The notes under the pieces are model-generated. The model did not search any database. It worked only from the letters and a program-made list of their open reading frames with translations, and was not told where the DNA came from. A DNA stretch of 64,000 nt from Dysidea avara (Eukaryota > Porifera > Demospongiae > Dictyoceratida > Dysideidae): NCBI RefSeq assembly GCF_963678975.1, contig NC_089275.1, positions 248,001 to 312,000 on the forward strand, read 5' to 3'. A program made the translations under genes and the position numbers. This document shows, in pieces, positions 1 through 13,195 of the stretch. Each line of letters starts with the position of its first letter. Position 1 is the stretch's first letter.

Positions 1-198
1 TTAATAGCTTTTCAAGCCATTATTTGTCTGGGCACAACCATAGCAAATTGTATAAGCATGTTTATGCTTCATCTACAGAACTAACACAAGGTGATGCACA
101 CTGACATGTGAGCTGAAATTCTATCAGATTGTTTTGTACAGTATGCAAGAAAAACCAGAAGAATAGAAGAATACAAAATAATTTTTTCCCCGACTAAA

Positions 199-305
199 TG
201 GACAACCAAGAGACAACCAACTGGCCCTTCCCAACACCATGTGCTGGACAACTAAGAGACAACCAACTGGCCCTTCCCAACACCAGTTGGCACATGCTGG
301 ACAAC
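199..305. repeat. Direct repeat, about 52-bp unit, two copies
   Basis: The phrase GACAACCAACTGGCCCTTCC occurs twice about 50 bp apart, each preceded by a GGACAACnAAGAGACAACC variant, and a third partial start (GGACAACCAAGAGACAA) follows. This is a short local tandem duplication. The open frames across it are probably incidental. Confidence 0.7.
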
Positions 306-1102
306 CAAGAGACAAAATGGTTGGACTCAGTAGTCCCTGTGCCCATCAAAGTGGCCTATCTCTGGAAAGATCAAAGCAAGATGGACCTGCTACCACAGAG
401 GCACATGGTCACCGAGCACAACACAGAAAAGGACAGTGTGCACCTCATCCAGGCCACAGTACGGCTGTAGTCTGGCCTGGAATACAAAATAATACTTCGT
501 GCGAATGTGGGAAAAAAAATTTATTTGCAATGGCCAAACTGACGACACACACACTGGCTCTTATCATAGATACCTCCAGAGATATGTTATGTAGAGCATA
601 AATGAAGTACTGCATTCATTCAATGGTTCAAAGGGTGCATCATTCGAATGATGTAAGCAAAGTTCGAATTTTGCATATGCGCAACCTGGCCATATCAGCA
701 AGCCAAAGACCTTAAGAATAACTGCTCACCACGCCATGAATAATTTTGCCGTGGGCAGTTACACTTGAGACACTAGAAAGTAATGGAAGTTGTACTAGGT
801 GTCTGACAAGTTAATTAGCTCACACCACAAGTGGCCACGCCCACCGCAAGTACAGTTGGGACAAGCTGTAGAAGAAGAATATTGAGTTGTGCACTACTAA
901 GGTCTTTAGCAGCAGCTTTGTGTTTTCTCCAGCTGAATAAGTGTCAACATGAGAAATTCCATTTGCCAAAGGGAGCCAAAACAAAAACTGAATTAAGCTA
1001 CAATACACTCAAAATTATGCCACCTACATAATAGTAACTATAGCACCATAAAATATTCATCAAACCTTCGAAACATAAAACCGACATTCGTTTATGCACT
1101 AT

Positions 1103-1446
1103 TAGGCCACTCCTAGAAAATTCATTGTTTCCCATTTCCCGCCTGCATGCAGATTTTCTTGCCGCATGGTCATTCATAATCAATGTCAATATTCATTATT
1201 TATCCTGTGACTACATAGGCAGCATAGCCATATGGCATAGCAGTAACTAGTTTAGCATTCAGAAAGCCCTTTTAGTCAGCTTTTCACTGTTCAGGTACTT
1301 AGTTTAAATATTTCTTCTGTATTCTTACTTGTTAGTTATGAACTTCGAAAATTAGTGGAAATATCTATCTATAATGAATAATGAACCGCCCACCCGCATG
1401 TATTTTTAAAAATGGGAAACAAGGAATTTTGTTGGAGTGGCCTTAT
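1103..1446. mobile_element. Inverted-repeat element (MITE-like)
   Basis: GGCCACTCCTAGAAAATTC near 1105 is mirrored by the complement of GAATTTTGTTGGAGTGGCC near 1440, and TTTCCCATTT pairs with AAATGGGAAA next to it. The arms are about 50-60 bp and imperfect, and no coding sequence lies between them. This is typical of a short non-autonomous DNA transposon. I did not find a clear target-site duplication. Confidence 0.6.
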
Positions 1447-1774
1447 GGCCAACATTTCATATAGTCACGTGCCTGAAGATAAGTACCCGCCCTCTTTCCC
1501 TTACAGTAATAATCCCAACCCGCTAACCTTCCCCGTCACATTTTCGCCATCGTAATACAAGGGTAGTTTCTCTTTCTTTCCTTCCTCATTTCGCATCTCA
1601 ACCTTCTTACGGCTTTCTTGATCCCCTAACACTATTTCGATATCTGCAGACGCTCCGAACCCAAAGAAACTCTACACAGAGAGAACGCCATAGGATTACT
1701 CGCTATTCGCTGATTACTCACCATCTTGGTGTTGTGCAGATAACTGGATACCACAATCGATCATACACCAAACA

Positions 1775-1782
1775 TCACGTGA
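1775..1782. promoter_or_regulatory. Palindromic E-box TCACGTGA before the RUNDC1-like start
   Basis: The perfect palindrome TCACGTGA sits six bases upstream of the proposed ATG at 1789. The core CACGTG is the binding site class of bHLH-zip factors (USF, MYC/MAX, MiT/TFE). The same 8-mer occurs in the shared MOB3/TBC1D2 promoter. Its place so close to the ATG means it would be in the 5' UTR or at the transcription start. Function is inferred only from the motif and position. Confidence 0.4.
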
Positions 1783-1788
1783 TTTATA

Positions 1789-4700
1789 ATGTGCGCAGCG
1801 AGTAGCGCTACAACAGCTCAACAAGATCAGTCACTAATCGTTCTAGCCAGTCATCTAGCACAGGTGTGTATCGTGTGTGTGTGTATTTATTTGTTTGCTT
1901 GTGTATATCTGTATGCAAGAGTAATGTCATATATGGTGTAGTGTGGTCAATGTTGAAGATCTTATTTACATGTACTGGTAGGATACTTCTAGGGGTACAC
2001 AACATGTCACTTGTTAGTCAGTCAGTGTAATCTCTAGTGACCTCATTGGACTGGTTAACCAAACAGCTCAATACCCCAGTATATTAAGGTACTAGGCCTG
2101 TACAATACACCTTGACTACATAGCTAAGACTACCTAGGAGCTATAGAGAGGAGGCCAACTAGATATCAGCTATTTACAGATATGTCTATTACTCTTATCA
2201 ATGTAGTCATCACTCTAATGTAGACTGTTATGTAATCTGTAGTGTGATACTTCTTGTAATGTAAGCCAATGTGTGATAATGGGTCTTGTCCAGCTAATAT
2301 TATCTGATATCAAGATTTTGATCAAATGTTTGTAATTAGAGTGTGGTGTAACAACTAGAATCATCTCAGTATAACTACTTGTCTTTAACATGTGAAGTGT
2401 TAACATCATCCCCAGGTGTGTTTTGTAATGACGTGTCAATGAAGTTTACTAAAGTCTAGCCCTATTGTCATATCCCACCTATATAGAATGTTATTCACAA
2501 TCAGATGTTTCGTGCTTACAAGTGTGGTAGTGTTGCTAGCCAACCCTTTTTGTTCATGTTGTGCTAGTAAATCGTTCAATAGTGTTTGGTGGAGGAATAT
2601 AATTTCATGACATTTCATATAATGTGACTTACAACCCATCCCAAGTAGTGTCATGTCATAATATGTGTCAACTGTTTTGATTGGCTCTGTCAGGACAAGA
2701 TTGTGTTTCTCCCTACCCACTAAACTCAAAAGGTTGAAGTTCACAAGTTGAGTTTTCTACAAGAGATATTTGTGTTAGTAAAATTATTGATCACCTAAAA
2801 TGCTCTAAGCCTCATGATAAACACGTGTACACTTAGTACAAGTACGATAGTATCTCAGCTCTTACTAAAGGACTCTTAAGTGCAGCTGTTTTGTGCCAGA
2901 CATTTGGTACAGTCTACAGTATCATGACAGTAATAATTATTGTCTGATCTTACACCCTGTTCACTCTGTCTTCTAACCCAAGTGTTCTATTAGGTAGACT
3001 GTACACTTCTAGCACACTATATAGTAGGAATAATGTACTTATGAATTTGTCCTTGACAGTCACAAAAATTATTGTGTGTACTGGTCTGTTGTTATAATGT
3101 AATGGTACTACACACATAACTTGTTGTAATTGTATACAATTTGTTTACATGTTGTCATGGTAACAGGTTCAGTTTCGATTGAAGCAAGTTATTGATGCCC
3201 CTGACAATGATAAGGAGGTGTGATCATTGTTGTTACATAGCAACTACCAATCATTATTATTCTAGATGTTGTTGAAAGAACTGGAGGAGTTTGCACTAAA
3301 GAGTTGTCATGGTGATGAGCTGAAGGTATGAAAGTGTTAGTATTGTAGATCATGTGATCATGTGTTATATAGGCTACTATGGAGATGGCTGATCATAATG
3401 AAAACAGCCAATCAGAATTGCTAAAAAAGCAATCAGTGATCATTAATGAGCTCAGGTGATTCACCCTTGTTGTTAAGAGCTGACTTGTATGTGGTTGTTG
3501 CCATAGTAACCGACTGGACATGCAGTTTGGGGACTTATCAAAACTAGGGTAATCATGTATTCTAATGTATTAACACATGTTACTGCACTTGATCCAGATC
3601 AGTTATCTGATAGCAGATCGTATATGGTACTATAGCTATATTCTCTATCACTCGCTTAGCAGACAGTAAGGTGTTTGCATTTCAGTGGTGGCTTTAGGAG
3701 TTAATCAACTACTATTATCAAGAGTTCATAATATATTGAACTCTTGCTATTATTTGATATGTTGCATTACAGTAGGGTGACAGCTGCTCTATTAGAGTAT
3801 CTCGATCTTGATTGGCCAGTTTCTGGAGAGTTCACATGATGACTATCGCACAATATACCTTTGAATTAAGGATGCTCAGCACCCCAGTAAACTAATTGGG
3901 GTGTTTCACTTCCACTACTTACGTGGAGTCTAATAAACTGTAGCCAGAGAATTGTAGGAGATGAATTGTGTTGTGCTGTACTATTGACTTCATTAATACA
4001 CAGAACTCTGTTCTGGTAAAGCGTGTTTGCACATGATAGGATGAAACACTCTAATAGAACAGTCAGGTTGTGTTTGGATATCTGAGAGGATGCAGTATAT
4101 TTATAAACTAGGATAGCATGAGTATTCTAATATATTCACATGTAACCTATAGCATGTCAGCAGTCAGGGATGAGGTGGTTGCCAATGTTACCAGATTGGA
4201 ACAAAGGATCTCTGAACTACAGTATAATGTAAACAGTAACCATGGCAATCATAACCATGGTAAGCAATTATTTGTTGTGTAGAGTGTTGTATACAACCAG
4301 TGTAATCTGTGTGTGGTCAGTGTTGCTAGGGAGGCCTGTTCTGTTGTGACTGCTCTATTAGAGTATTACAATCATAAACATACCATTATACAACATGTCC
4401 CTATACAACTGTATCTGGTAATGGAACACTTTACAACATTCTACACCATACTATCAAGTTGTCTAGAGTGACAACTTGATACTGGCAATGATATGACTGC
4501 TCTATTAGAGTATTTCCTTCAGTTCTGACATTACATCAAGTAGAGGATTGAACACCACAACAATTTGATAAAGTACTGAGCACTGCTGTTGAATAAGGAG
4601 TATACGTACTAATACAATGAAACATGATATTGTAGTGATATATGTGGGATAACTGTCTTATGCCTCCATTATATATATGTGTGTATATATAACTAGCAGG

Positions 4701-7700
4701 GGTACATAGAAGATGGTTACTGCTACACTACTACACACACTGAACACGCTCACACACTATTTAGCTACACATACCACCCTAGCTGTACCCAGATTAACCA
4801 ACAATTGTTATCTGAAGTTGAAAATGGTTGAATCAGAGTACAATCTAGTTCTATTGTAGTATTATAATGGGTCTAATCACTCCATTTATCTGAGCACTTT
4901 TTGTCATTCTCTGAGTTCATGCCTGCCCTGTACATGTAGTGTACTAGTTGCCATGGTGATATATTTTTGAAGGTCTCGTGATTAATGACAGTGATGATAG
5001 CACATCATCAGTTACCATGGCAATGATGTCACACTGCCCCCAGGCGGTGAATGACCACACCCCATACATTGACTATGTCAAACTGGCAGAACAGGATGAT
5101 CCAACACCGCCTGCTGCTGTCAGTCCTTTGGTGAAGAAACAGCCAATGAGAATTGAGGGATTTGGCTCCAATGACATCAAAGATTTGCCAAGTGATGAAG
5201 ACAAGGTTGTTATTAATATGAGGATCATGTGATCCTGTATCTCATAGCAACAACGCATCAATGCAACAATAATTAAACTGCTATCATTTTTGTGAGTTGC
5301 CATGGTTATTGCTGTTACTGTGGTTACCAGTAAATCCCCAGGCAATGTGGGTGCGGCATGTCATCAAAGTTTGGTCATCATAGTAACACAACACAGCCAC
5401 CTAACAACATGACACACCCACCACACATATCAAGAGCTCTTCAGAGGTATTACTACTATATATGGTAACCAGGCCTGTGACATGTAGCTACCGGCAACAC
5501 AAACTACACCTCATAACATATCTCAGTACCACAATAAAATTATTACAAAACCAATTAGAATGTTTCCATGGCTGCAGAATAAAGGCTACTCTTGATATTT
5601 GAAGTTTGAGAGCAGGTTGTGCACAACATGTCCAGGCCTGGTGAGATAACTGTGTTACTCTATCACATGATGTTACAGCTTGTCAACCTCACTGGACAGG
5701 ATAAACCTGTTAGTTAGGATGACTGAGTTGGATCATGTGAGCTCCATCAAGATGGCTACCATTGAAGTAGACCTGCATACTGCAGTTACCATGGAGATGG
5801 CTGATAGCTTATTAAACTTACTCAGTGATGGGATACTGCAGAAACAGGTGTGTGAGTGTGGTTTATATAGTGTGATTTGATTGGCTATTCTTCAGAATGG
5901 AATGTTTAGTAAGGTCCTACATGGGATAGGATACTCATCACCACAGCAACAATTGTTGTCAAGGCCGCAGGAAGTGTGGTCTTTATTCATATCATATTAT
6001 CATGATAAGGTGGGTGTGTCTCAATGATATCACATATCACCAACCCCACCCCCTCCTGCAGCAACAAACAGCACCTAGTGCACATCCCTCCCAAGCCATA
6101 GCATATTCCTTTGATCTACCACTAAGTGATAAAATGTCTCCTAAGAAGGTGTGTTTGTCTGTGTGTATGTCCATATCATTTATTAAATAACGTTTTAGTT
6201 TGTGCACCTGTGGTGAAGTCTGTTTGTCTGTGTGTAGTGTGTCAATCTGTCTGTGTGTAGTGTGAGATCACATGTACCATATACATGTAGTAGCAGATTA
6301 TTGTTCCTAATAACAACAACAATATTATTGTTCAGATTATCATAATATCTATAAATACAGCCAGCCTGTGAAACAAATTGCAGCCCTCCAAAAAGGCTAG
6401 GGTGAAAAGTTATGAGATCAAAGGTGGCAGCCATTTCTGGAATGATGCTAATGTCAATCATCAAAAATGATTTGCTATTAACATCACTGCAGAAATTTCT
6501 TGGTCACCACCTTTGACTTTACTCCACCTTTTTCCTTCTTTTCACAGCTTGGCTGTTGTGGTATAGATATCACTTCTTGCATGCCTGAGGCTTCTTTAGC
6601 TAACTGAACTCTGTATAGGGTGTTATGTATAGCTGAAACTCTACAGGATGACTTTCTACTACTGAATGTTCTAATAGGGTGGCTGTACTATTAGAGTATC
6701 TTGATCAAGCATTAGTTATACATAGTTGGTTTGTGTTGTTTTTTATTGTGAATTCTTCTAAGCCACTGAAAGGTTATTACACAATGATTAGTCCACCTAT
6801 ACACCAATTTTCAGCTCAATCCCATAAGTGGTTTACCTAGTAGGTATGGCAACTAAACATTTTATTACGGGTAGGATTTTATCAAGAGTTCCCCCACTAC
6901 TATATTATGAACTCTTGATGTTATTAACCTAATGTTTGAAGGAGACTGGCTCTGCATTGATAGTAATGCATAACATGGTTGTGGTGTTTATGTGATCCCT
7001 ATAGCAACTAGTCCTTCTAAACCTCAATGGTGTCAGATAAAGTGTAAATTGTCTGGAGACTATTTGTGTACTTCATTGAAATGAACATTACACCACAACA
7101 CACTTGAGATATTAGTGTTGTACATTACACCACAACACACTTGAGAGATATTAGTGTTGTACATTACACCACAACACACTTGAGATATTAGTGTTGTACA
7201 TTACACCACAACACACTTGAGATATTAGTGTTGTACATTACACCACAACACACTTGAGATATTAGTGTTGTACATTACACCACAACACACTTGAGATATT
7301 AGTGTTGTACATTACACCACAACACACTTGAGATATTAGTGTTATACTAATAATCATATTGGTATTATCAACTGTACTTTTGTATATCATTATAGATTGG
7401 TACAGTGGAACCTCAGTTATCCGAACCCCTTGGGACCAGGGGTGGTCCATAAGTCTGAAAAGTCCGTATCTCTGAAACTGTGTATAAATAACCTTAAAAT
7501 AGCATAAGGAACATTTGTAAAATTTTCAGTATTATCAACTACCCTAATAGAACAGTCACTACTCTAATAGAGCAGTCATTTCCATAGTTTGGTTAACTGA
7601 GAATCCGGATAAGTGGGGTCCTGATAACCAAGGTTCCAGTGTATTGTGATGGGAAAAGCAACAAATACAGATATATGTATTTATTTAGAAATACTTGTCA

Positions 7701-10700
7701 AACGAATATTAAATACCATTTCTAGTATTCGAATATTCGAAATATATAACATCAGTGTGTAGAGTACATGGAAATTCTTGATCCTACATAAGCATATCTA
7801 TGACATAAGTGATCAAATCATGTTGATTCTGAATTGTATTTAAAGAGACACCTTGTACAACAGGATTATTGATATGTCATCCATATCAATGCTGAAAAAG
7901 AATATTCGAATTTTTAATAAAGAATATTCGAATAGTAAAAACCACTATTTGTTTGAGCCCTATATGAAATACATGTATTTATTTAGAAATACTTGTATGA
8001 AATACATGTATTTATTAGAAATACTTGTATGAAATACATTTTTATTGTTTTGTGTGCATCAAATGTTGTTACTAAATGTGTTGAGTGTTACTCTTCCACT
8101 GATCAAACTAATATAAGTATCGAGTTACATTTCCTGTTACAATGTTGTTACTGCTTCAGTGTACTATCAGCTGTTGTTGTAGCAATACTGTCACAATAAA
8201 CAAATTTAATTGATCCTTTGTGATCAAAGGTTTAGGCATGTAGTGCTACATCAGATCAGCTTTGTTTATCAACTTGGAAACATTATCCAATATTGGTTAT
8301 CAGAATATTGGCAAAATGACAGATCGGTACAACACTGTTCAAAATAATTGAAACCCCTCATAGGGTATGAAGTGTGTTTCTATGGTTACTTGTAGACGTT
8401 GGTGCATGTGATCCACCTGATGGACAAGTGTGAACACTACACTACTGGTTACCATGGTGATGAGTTGAAATTCAGGGGATTGGTGTGTAAAGGATTCAAG
8501 TAAGTGGACACACACCCCTAGTTTGTGACACACCCCTAATTTGTGACGCACTCCTTGTTTGTGACACACTCCTTGTTTGTGACACACCCCTAGTTTGTGA
8601 TGCACTCCTTGTTTGGGACACACCCCTAATTTGTGACGCACTCCTTGTTTGTGACACACTCCTTGTTTGTGACACACCCCTAGTTTGTGACACACTCCTT
8701 GTTTGTGACACACCCCTAGTTTGTGACGCACTCCTTGTTTGGGACACACCCCTAATTTGTGACGCACTCCTTGTTTGTGACACAGACCCTTGTTAGCTCT
8801 GTACATGCGCATGTAGCACAAATATTTGTGCAATCAAACCTTCTGCCGTATAGCGGGTTTTTATTTTCGCGAGCAGTGGCTAGCTGCGGTAATTAAATTC
8901 ATGTTTATTTTATCTCACGTGAGATCTTGCGTGTTTTCAACTTTTCTTGTCCTGTAACTCGTTACGTATTATTGTGCCACAATGAACAAACTGCATATCC
9001 TTGAGAGGGCATGCAGTAAGTGCCCCACTACTGTTGGGTCGTCATGCAGCGGCACATTCTCACTTTTATATAATGCAATTAAGCTCCTCGCCAATGACAG
9101 GAGTCCTAAATAACATGGTGGACATGTGTATAACTGCTTAACAACGCTTCCATCTCCTCTTTCAAGTTTCAATGCATTTCTAGTAATTGAAACTTGAAAA
9201 AATCAGCAGATTTTATTTTCGCGGATAACTGTGTTCACAGAAATTTGTATCGCACTTTTAAGATTCATGATAATTTATAGACACAGTAAGAACCCACTAT
9301 ACAGTATCAAATATTTTAACTAATGATGAAATACATCAATATTGCATAAGACACAATATGTAATAATTTTTTATGTAAATAGAATTTTGAGTGGGAAAGA
9401 TATGACGAATAACAATACACAAATTGTCAAATTAACAATACACAAATTGTCAAATTAACAATACACAAATTGTCAAATTTCATCTCCTGTTAAACTTTAG
9501 TATTATACAATACAACCAATTGTTAGGAGAGGAAGATAGTCTTGTAACAGATGACTGTACATGAGGTCCTTTCCATGTAACTAATTCAGTGTACATTTAA
9601 CCACAAACATCATCCCAGGAACGATGGCATGTGTTCAACTCAACCAGTAAGTAAGAGTATGGCCTATAACTTTGAGGATAATTTTGTGAGAAGCTCGTCT
9701 GAAAATTAATATCAGAAGATCAAGTCAGAATTTTTAACTACATCACTATGTTAGCAAGTGACACATTAAGCGTCCGAACACCGCCCACTGTATTCTTACT
9801 CATTCTTCAGTGAATTGCTGGTTTGGTAGGATAGAAGTCTCCAAATACTGTTGAACTTTCATATTGTACAGCTGAACAATACTATAATAAGTCTAATGGA
9901 GTAGGAAGTCGTGTAACTTCATCTTCTACAGGAGGAGTATACGATGTAATGTTAACTGTTAGTCAATTAGTACAACTTTAATGCTGTTTATCCCTAAACA
10001 TGACAAGCACCTTGCCTGTTACTATGTCAACAAAAGTTGTGCCACTGGTACACAACACATATACAATAAAGTTTCTTAGGGCTGGTCTTGTTAACAATAT
10101 TCACCATAACTACAAGGCTGTGGTTCTTAAGAGGATCCATCGATTATGCTAGTGTAATTTTGCTGGTTAAATGAGTCAGTTCCAGGGAATATTGTAATTT
10201 AGTTGTAGAACAATGAAACTAGATAGATTATACTCTCATAAAGCAATCACTTGCCCCTACGTGACTGCTCTATTAGAGTACAGTGGACCCTCCGTTATCC
10301 AAACCCCAATATGTTTCAGGCAATGGTAAAAGTGCTTCTGATAACTGAAATCCATACATTTATATACAGAGCTTTATTGAAATACTCTAATAGAACATAC
10401 ACCTGTACTAAAATACTCTAATAGGATAGTCATTTTCAATTTCGAGGGTTGGATAACAGAGGGTCTACTGTATCATGATCTTTCACTTCAGTGGTGCTTC
10501 ATAGAACACACACAATTGGCTGAATGTTAATTTGGTGGCAATAAAATGTTAAAGCATCATGGAAGATCCTTAGATATAAAGCTGAAAAGCTGTCTGTCCG
10601 TCTGACTGTCACATCGCTTACTCACCAAACTCGGCGAGAATCGACACAATCTGTGTTGATGATGAAGCACTCATCATCCAGCTACTCTAAGATTGTTATC

Positions 10701-13195
10701 ACGAGTTCACGCGTGCTTCCGTTCGTTCTTCACAGTGCGTAGAAGGCCAGAAAACTTGAGCAACGTTCCTTTGAAAACCATGTTCAAGTGGTAGAACGCC
10801 TGACTAGCGTGTAAGAGGCCGTGGGTTCAAATCCACGTGTTGGCAGATTTTTTTCTTTCTACTTAGTACCTTTTGTGCAAACCTTTTTAAAACACGACTT
10901 TTAGCTTATCGTATCTTGGCATGCAAAGCACGTATCGACACGCGACTTTAGCAAAATTAAACGCCCATCATCTGGCAACTCGAGTGTTGTTGTAGCAAAT
11001 CAATACATGCTTTTGTTCGCTCTTTATAGGGCGATGAAGGCACTGGTGTACAGAAGATCACTGAAAAGTTGAGCTACATTCCTGTCAAAACCAACCTGGG
11101 TTCAATCCCCCGCCTAGGTCATAACTTTTTTTTTCACTTTAGGGACCTTTTTGATGCACCTTTTTGTTCTATCTGTTCTTCATCTACAAACGCTTATGCT
11201 CAGTTTTTCAACACTGGCACTTAACTGCCTCACATCATAGGGAGGGACTCTTATAGCACTTTTGAGATAGGGCAGGAAAATTGCCAACATGTTTGTCCAT
11301 CTGTGTGTTGGTCCAGTGTGTTGTATTGGAGTAAGTAAAAGCTTCCTTCACCAGTATCCAGAATATCTACATCTTTGTTTTAAGCACATTATTATTATTA
11401 TTATTATTAGCGCTTTACAGTGACCTAGGTGTGCACTGACATGAAAAACTGTTTGTTCAGATTTACCTCATTACTGCTGTAGTAATAGGCAGCTTGACAG
11501 ATACTATTGTGCATCTGATAAATGATAATACTGGAACCATGTAGATACCGTAGTTTACACTGAGAAACTGCGTTTGACCTGGCACAATTGTTTCACTATA
11601 ATCCTGCTTACATGCTTTCACTCTAAAGTATCGTACATTATCTTAATGGTCAATTACACTGCAGGTGTTTTAAAACTGGGTTTTTGTATGGCAAGAGGTA
11701 GCTATATGTGTCACTGCAACATCAGAACTGAAAGTGCATAGTATAGGACAAGTTCTGAACCTGCCGGCCATGCAGTAACTATATAATTGCAAATTGTGTT
11801 GGCTTTAAATTATGCCCAAGTTCATTTCTCTTTGTGAACGTCGGTAACGTATGTAGAAGCTGAAACTGTACCACGTGTACACCACCTGTAATGTAGGGTA
11901 TACTGTATATACAATTACCTTTGCTCACATGCAGTTTAACTAATTAGCCTTGCATGCTCATTATTTCACTATATGTACTACCAAGAGTAAATAATAGAGA
12001 AGAGAGTATCCAACTGCTATATACCACATCAAAAATGATCCTGTAAAGTCCACTCTGCTTGTTAAAACATTTGCAAAGAAGGTGTTAAATTAGTCTATTA
12101 ACAAGTGGTGTGCACACAGGCTTTGTATTGTGTGTAAGTGTTGAAGGTGATGATTACTAGATATGAACACTACTATGATACCCTAAATTTTACTGAAATA
12201 TGCAGAAAGACTTAACAGGATCATTTTTGATATGGTATATGGCAGTTGGATACTCTCTTCTCTATTATTTACTCTTGGTACTACATAAGGATCATGTACT
12301 ACATAAGGATCATGTACTTTACAGCACTATCGACATGCATGCTATACAGCAAATATAGGACACTAATATTTATGCTTGGTTCCCAATATATTAATTATCG
12401 TCGCATTAGTTGTCCTGCACATAAGCAGCGAAGGTTTTGTTTGTTCTATACAGCACGTTGAAGTCACTGGTAGGGAAGATGCACTGAATAATTGAACTAC
12501 ATTCCTGTCAAAACCACAAACAATAAACTTTAGTGTTTTGCATCATTAATGACATAAGGAAACCTCATGATCTTTAAAAATGTGACATCACCATGTACCC
12601 TACATAGCTACATTAGCAGTGCTGGTGTTTAATGCCTGATCCCTCTTCCTGGCATATTAAAATGTTTAATGTGGAGATGGTCCTGCACGTAGGGCAGGTA
12701 CCAATGCTAGTACTCTAATAAAGCAATCACTACTCATAAGTGACTAGCCGATTAGAGTATCACATCTACTTCAGTGGTTGTCTTTACTATAGCAACACAT
12801 TATTTTGAATACACACAATTGGCTAATTATTATTTTGGCGGCAACAAAACACTAACAATTTTTAAACAGTATATTATTGATATAGTCGAGTCAATTTTTA
12901 AGACACTCCCCCTTGTTTGTATCATGTTATGCCACTGTAGTTTGAAACACCTGTCGTCATGGATACAACTTGTAGCCAATCACAACTCACTATTGAGGTC
13001 ATCATACTCCCCACAATCATTTGCCCTACAAACAGGTGAATCACACGATCGATTACATCACATGATGTCATCATTACAGGATTACATCCCATGATTACAC
13101 AACTGAAGACCCTTCAGAAATTGTCCACTGTACCACAAGTGTCATTACCTAGCAACCAGCTGTCCACCCAGCCACACCTCTACCGCATCACATGA
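1789..13195 (+). CDS. RUNDC1: RUN domain-containing protein, RUNDC1-like (14 exons)
   Basis: Exons: 1789-1863, 3167-3217, 3266-3325, 3373-3455, 3507-3548, 4153-4259, 4973-5228, 5342-5446, 5679-5847, 5896-6009, 6062-6148, 8396-8499, 12941-13035, 13080-13195. Every junction is GT-AG, and phases join to one frame of 487 codons plus stop. The N-terminal part (residues about 20-140) is charged and helical (LASHLAQVQFRLKQV, then LLKELEEF), consistent with coiled coil. The middle is acidic and Pro-rich. The C-terminal third reads as a RUN domain: EVWSLFISYYHDK, AIAYSFDLPLSDKMSPKK, DELKFRGLVCKGFN, then LKHLSSWIQLV and a C-terminal leucine/proline block. RUN domains bind small GTPases or membrane-traffic partners. 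This order (coiled coil, C-terminal RUN) fits RUNDC1, reported as a p53 modulator in vertebrates; human RUNDC1 is somewhat longer. The ATG at 1789 is the only in-frame start in exon 1. The family call is strong, exact orthology less so. Confidence 0.85.
3549..4972. other. RUNDC1-like introns 5 and 6 with dispersed palindromic motif
   Basis: Two introns of about 600 and 710 bp flank the 107-bp exon 6. They contain three copies in the forward sense (near 3784, 4347 and 4494) and one reversed copy (near 4049) of the dispersed motif TGACTGCTCTATTAGAGTA, whose core CTCTAATAGAG is nearly palindromic. No other structure was recognised. Confidence 0.6.
7086..7344. repeat. 37-bp tandem repeat, 7 copies
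   Basis: The unit begins ACATTACACCACAACACACT and ends GATATTAGTGTTGT. Seven near-identical copies are seen; the second carries a 2-bp insertion (GAGAGATATT). Near identity points to recent expansion. It lies in intron 11 of the RUNDC1-like gene. Confidence 0.9.
7403..7641. mobile_element. pogo/Tc1-like MITE, TA flanks
   Basis: The left end is TA then CAGTGGAACCTCAGTTATCC. The right end is GGTTCCAGTG then TA, so the ends are inverted repeats flanked by TA as in Tc1/mariner-pogo elements. Inside, TTATCCGAACCCC pairs loosely with a GGATAAGTGGGGTCC block. There is no transposase. Related ends are at 10281, 23650 and a decayed copy near 49495. Confidence 0.75.
8506..8785. repeat. 18-bp minisatellite, about 15 copies
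   Basis: Two unit types alternate, GTGACACACCCCTAGTTT and GTGACGCACTCCTTGTTT, with single-base variants. Because 18 is a multiple of three, the array is open in two minus-strand frames and gives spurious hexapeptide ORFs. The array starts just 6 bp after the donor site of exon 12. Confidence 0.9.
9405..9480. repeat. 23-bp tandem repeat, 3 copies
   Basis: ACAATACACAAATTGTCAAA is repeated three times with unit length 23 bp. Each unit contains a small ACAAATTGT palindrome. Confidence 0.85.
10281..10470. mobile_element. pogo/Tc1-like MITE, TA flanks
   Basis: TA precedes CAGTGGACCCTCCGTTATCC, and the right end reads GGATAACAGAGGGTCTACTG then TA. The ends are about 20-bp inverted repeats. The element carries two reversed copies of the dispersed CTCTAATAG motif (near 10384 and 10415), and its left TA abuts another copy. 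No coding sequence. Confidence 0.75.
10775..10845 (+). repeat. tRNA-Ala-like SINE head or tRNA pseudogene
   Basis: A D-arm-like hairpin GTTC-AAGTGGTA-GAAC is followed by a loop containing AGC (the alanine anticodon in CTAGCGT) and a T-arm-like GTGGGTTCAAATCCAC, matching the B-box consensus GGTTCAAATCC. An acceptor stem is not evident and the anticodon stem pairs poorly. It is therefore more likely a tRNA-derived SINE promoter or pseudogene than a working tRNA. Related copies without a full arm set lie near 11085-11135 and 12450-12515. Confidence 0.45.
11982..12277. mobile_element. Palindromic MITE with GTACTAC flanks
   Basis: The left arm starts CAAGAGTAAATAATAGAGAA and the right arm ends TTCTCTATTATTTACTCTTG, its exact complement; pairing continues for about 70 bp. 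GTACTAC flanks both ends as a 7-bp direct repeat. The centre has no coding sequence. Confidence 0.85.

Larger units (their letters stand above)
1..1788. other. Upstream region with no supported gene
   Basis: No exon with plausible splice sites and phase was found here on either strand. The stretch holds a direct repeat of about 52 bp near 199-305 and an inverted-repeat element near 1103-1446. The part from about 1480 to 1788 is more pyrimidine-rich and lies just before the RUNDC1-like start codon, so it probably contains that gene's promoter and 5' UTR. The open frames at 198-470 and 239-601 lie over the direct repeat and resemble nothing I recognise. Confidence 0.5.
6149..8395. other. RUNDC1-like intron 11, repeat-filled
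   Basis: This 2.2-kb intron contains the 37-bp tandem array (7086-7344), a pogo-like MITE (7403-7641) and an AT-rich stretch at about 7675-8040 with repeats of GAAATACATGTATTTATT and GAATATTCGAAT. The latter looks like a degraded palindromic element. No exon was supported here. The frame at 7993-8199 lies in the AT-rich repeats. Confidence 0.6.
8500..12940. other. RUNDC1-like intron 12 (4.4 kb), repeat-filled
   Basis: This is the largest intron of the gene, and it splits the RUN domain between codons for GF and N. It holds the 18-bp array (8506-8785), a 23-bp triplicate (9410-9480), a pogo-like MITE (10281-10470), three related tRNA-like repeat pieces (about 10560-10860, 10990-11140, 12440-12530), an ATT microsatellite at about 11390, and a 296-bp palindromic element (11982-12277). 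Nothing else recognisable was seen between 8830 and 9400 or 9480 and 10280. Confidence 0.6.

Noticed and set aside
8339..8833. Minus-strand ORFs of HKQGVC/SQTRS repeats
   Set aside because: Created by the 18-bp minisatellite; overlaps a real exon of the RUNDC1-like gene on the other strand.
10775..10845. Functional tRNA-Ala gene
   Set aside because: D arm and B box are good but no acceptor stem pairs and the anticodon stem is poor; called a SINE head or pseudogene instead.
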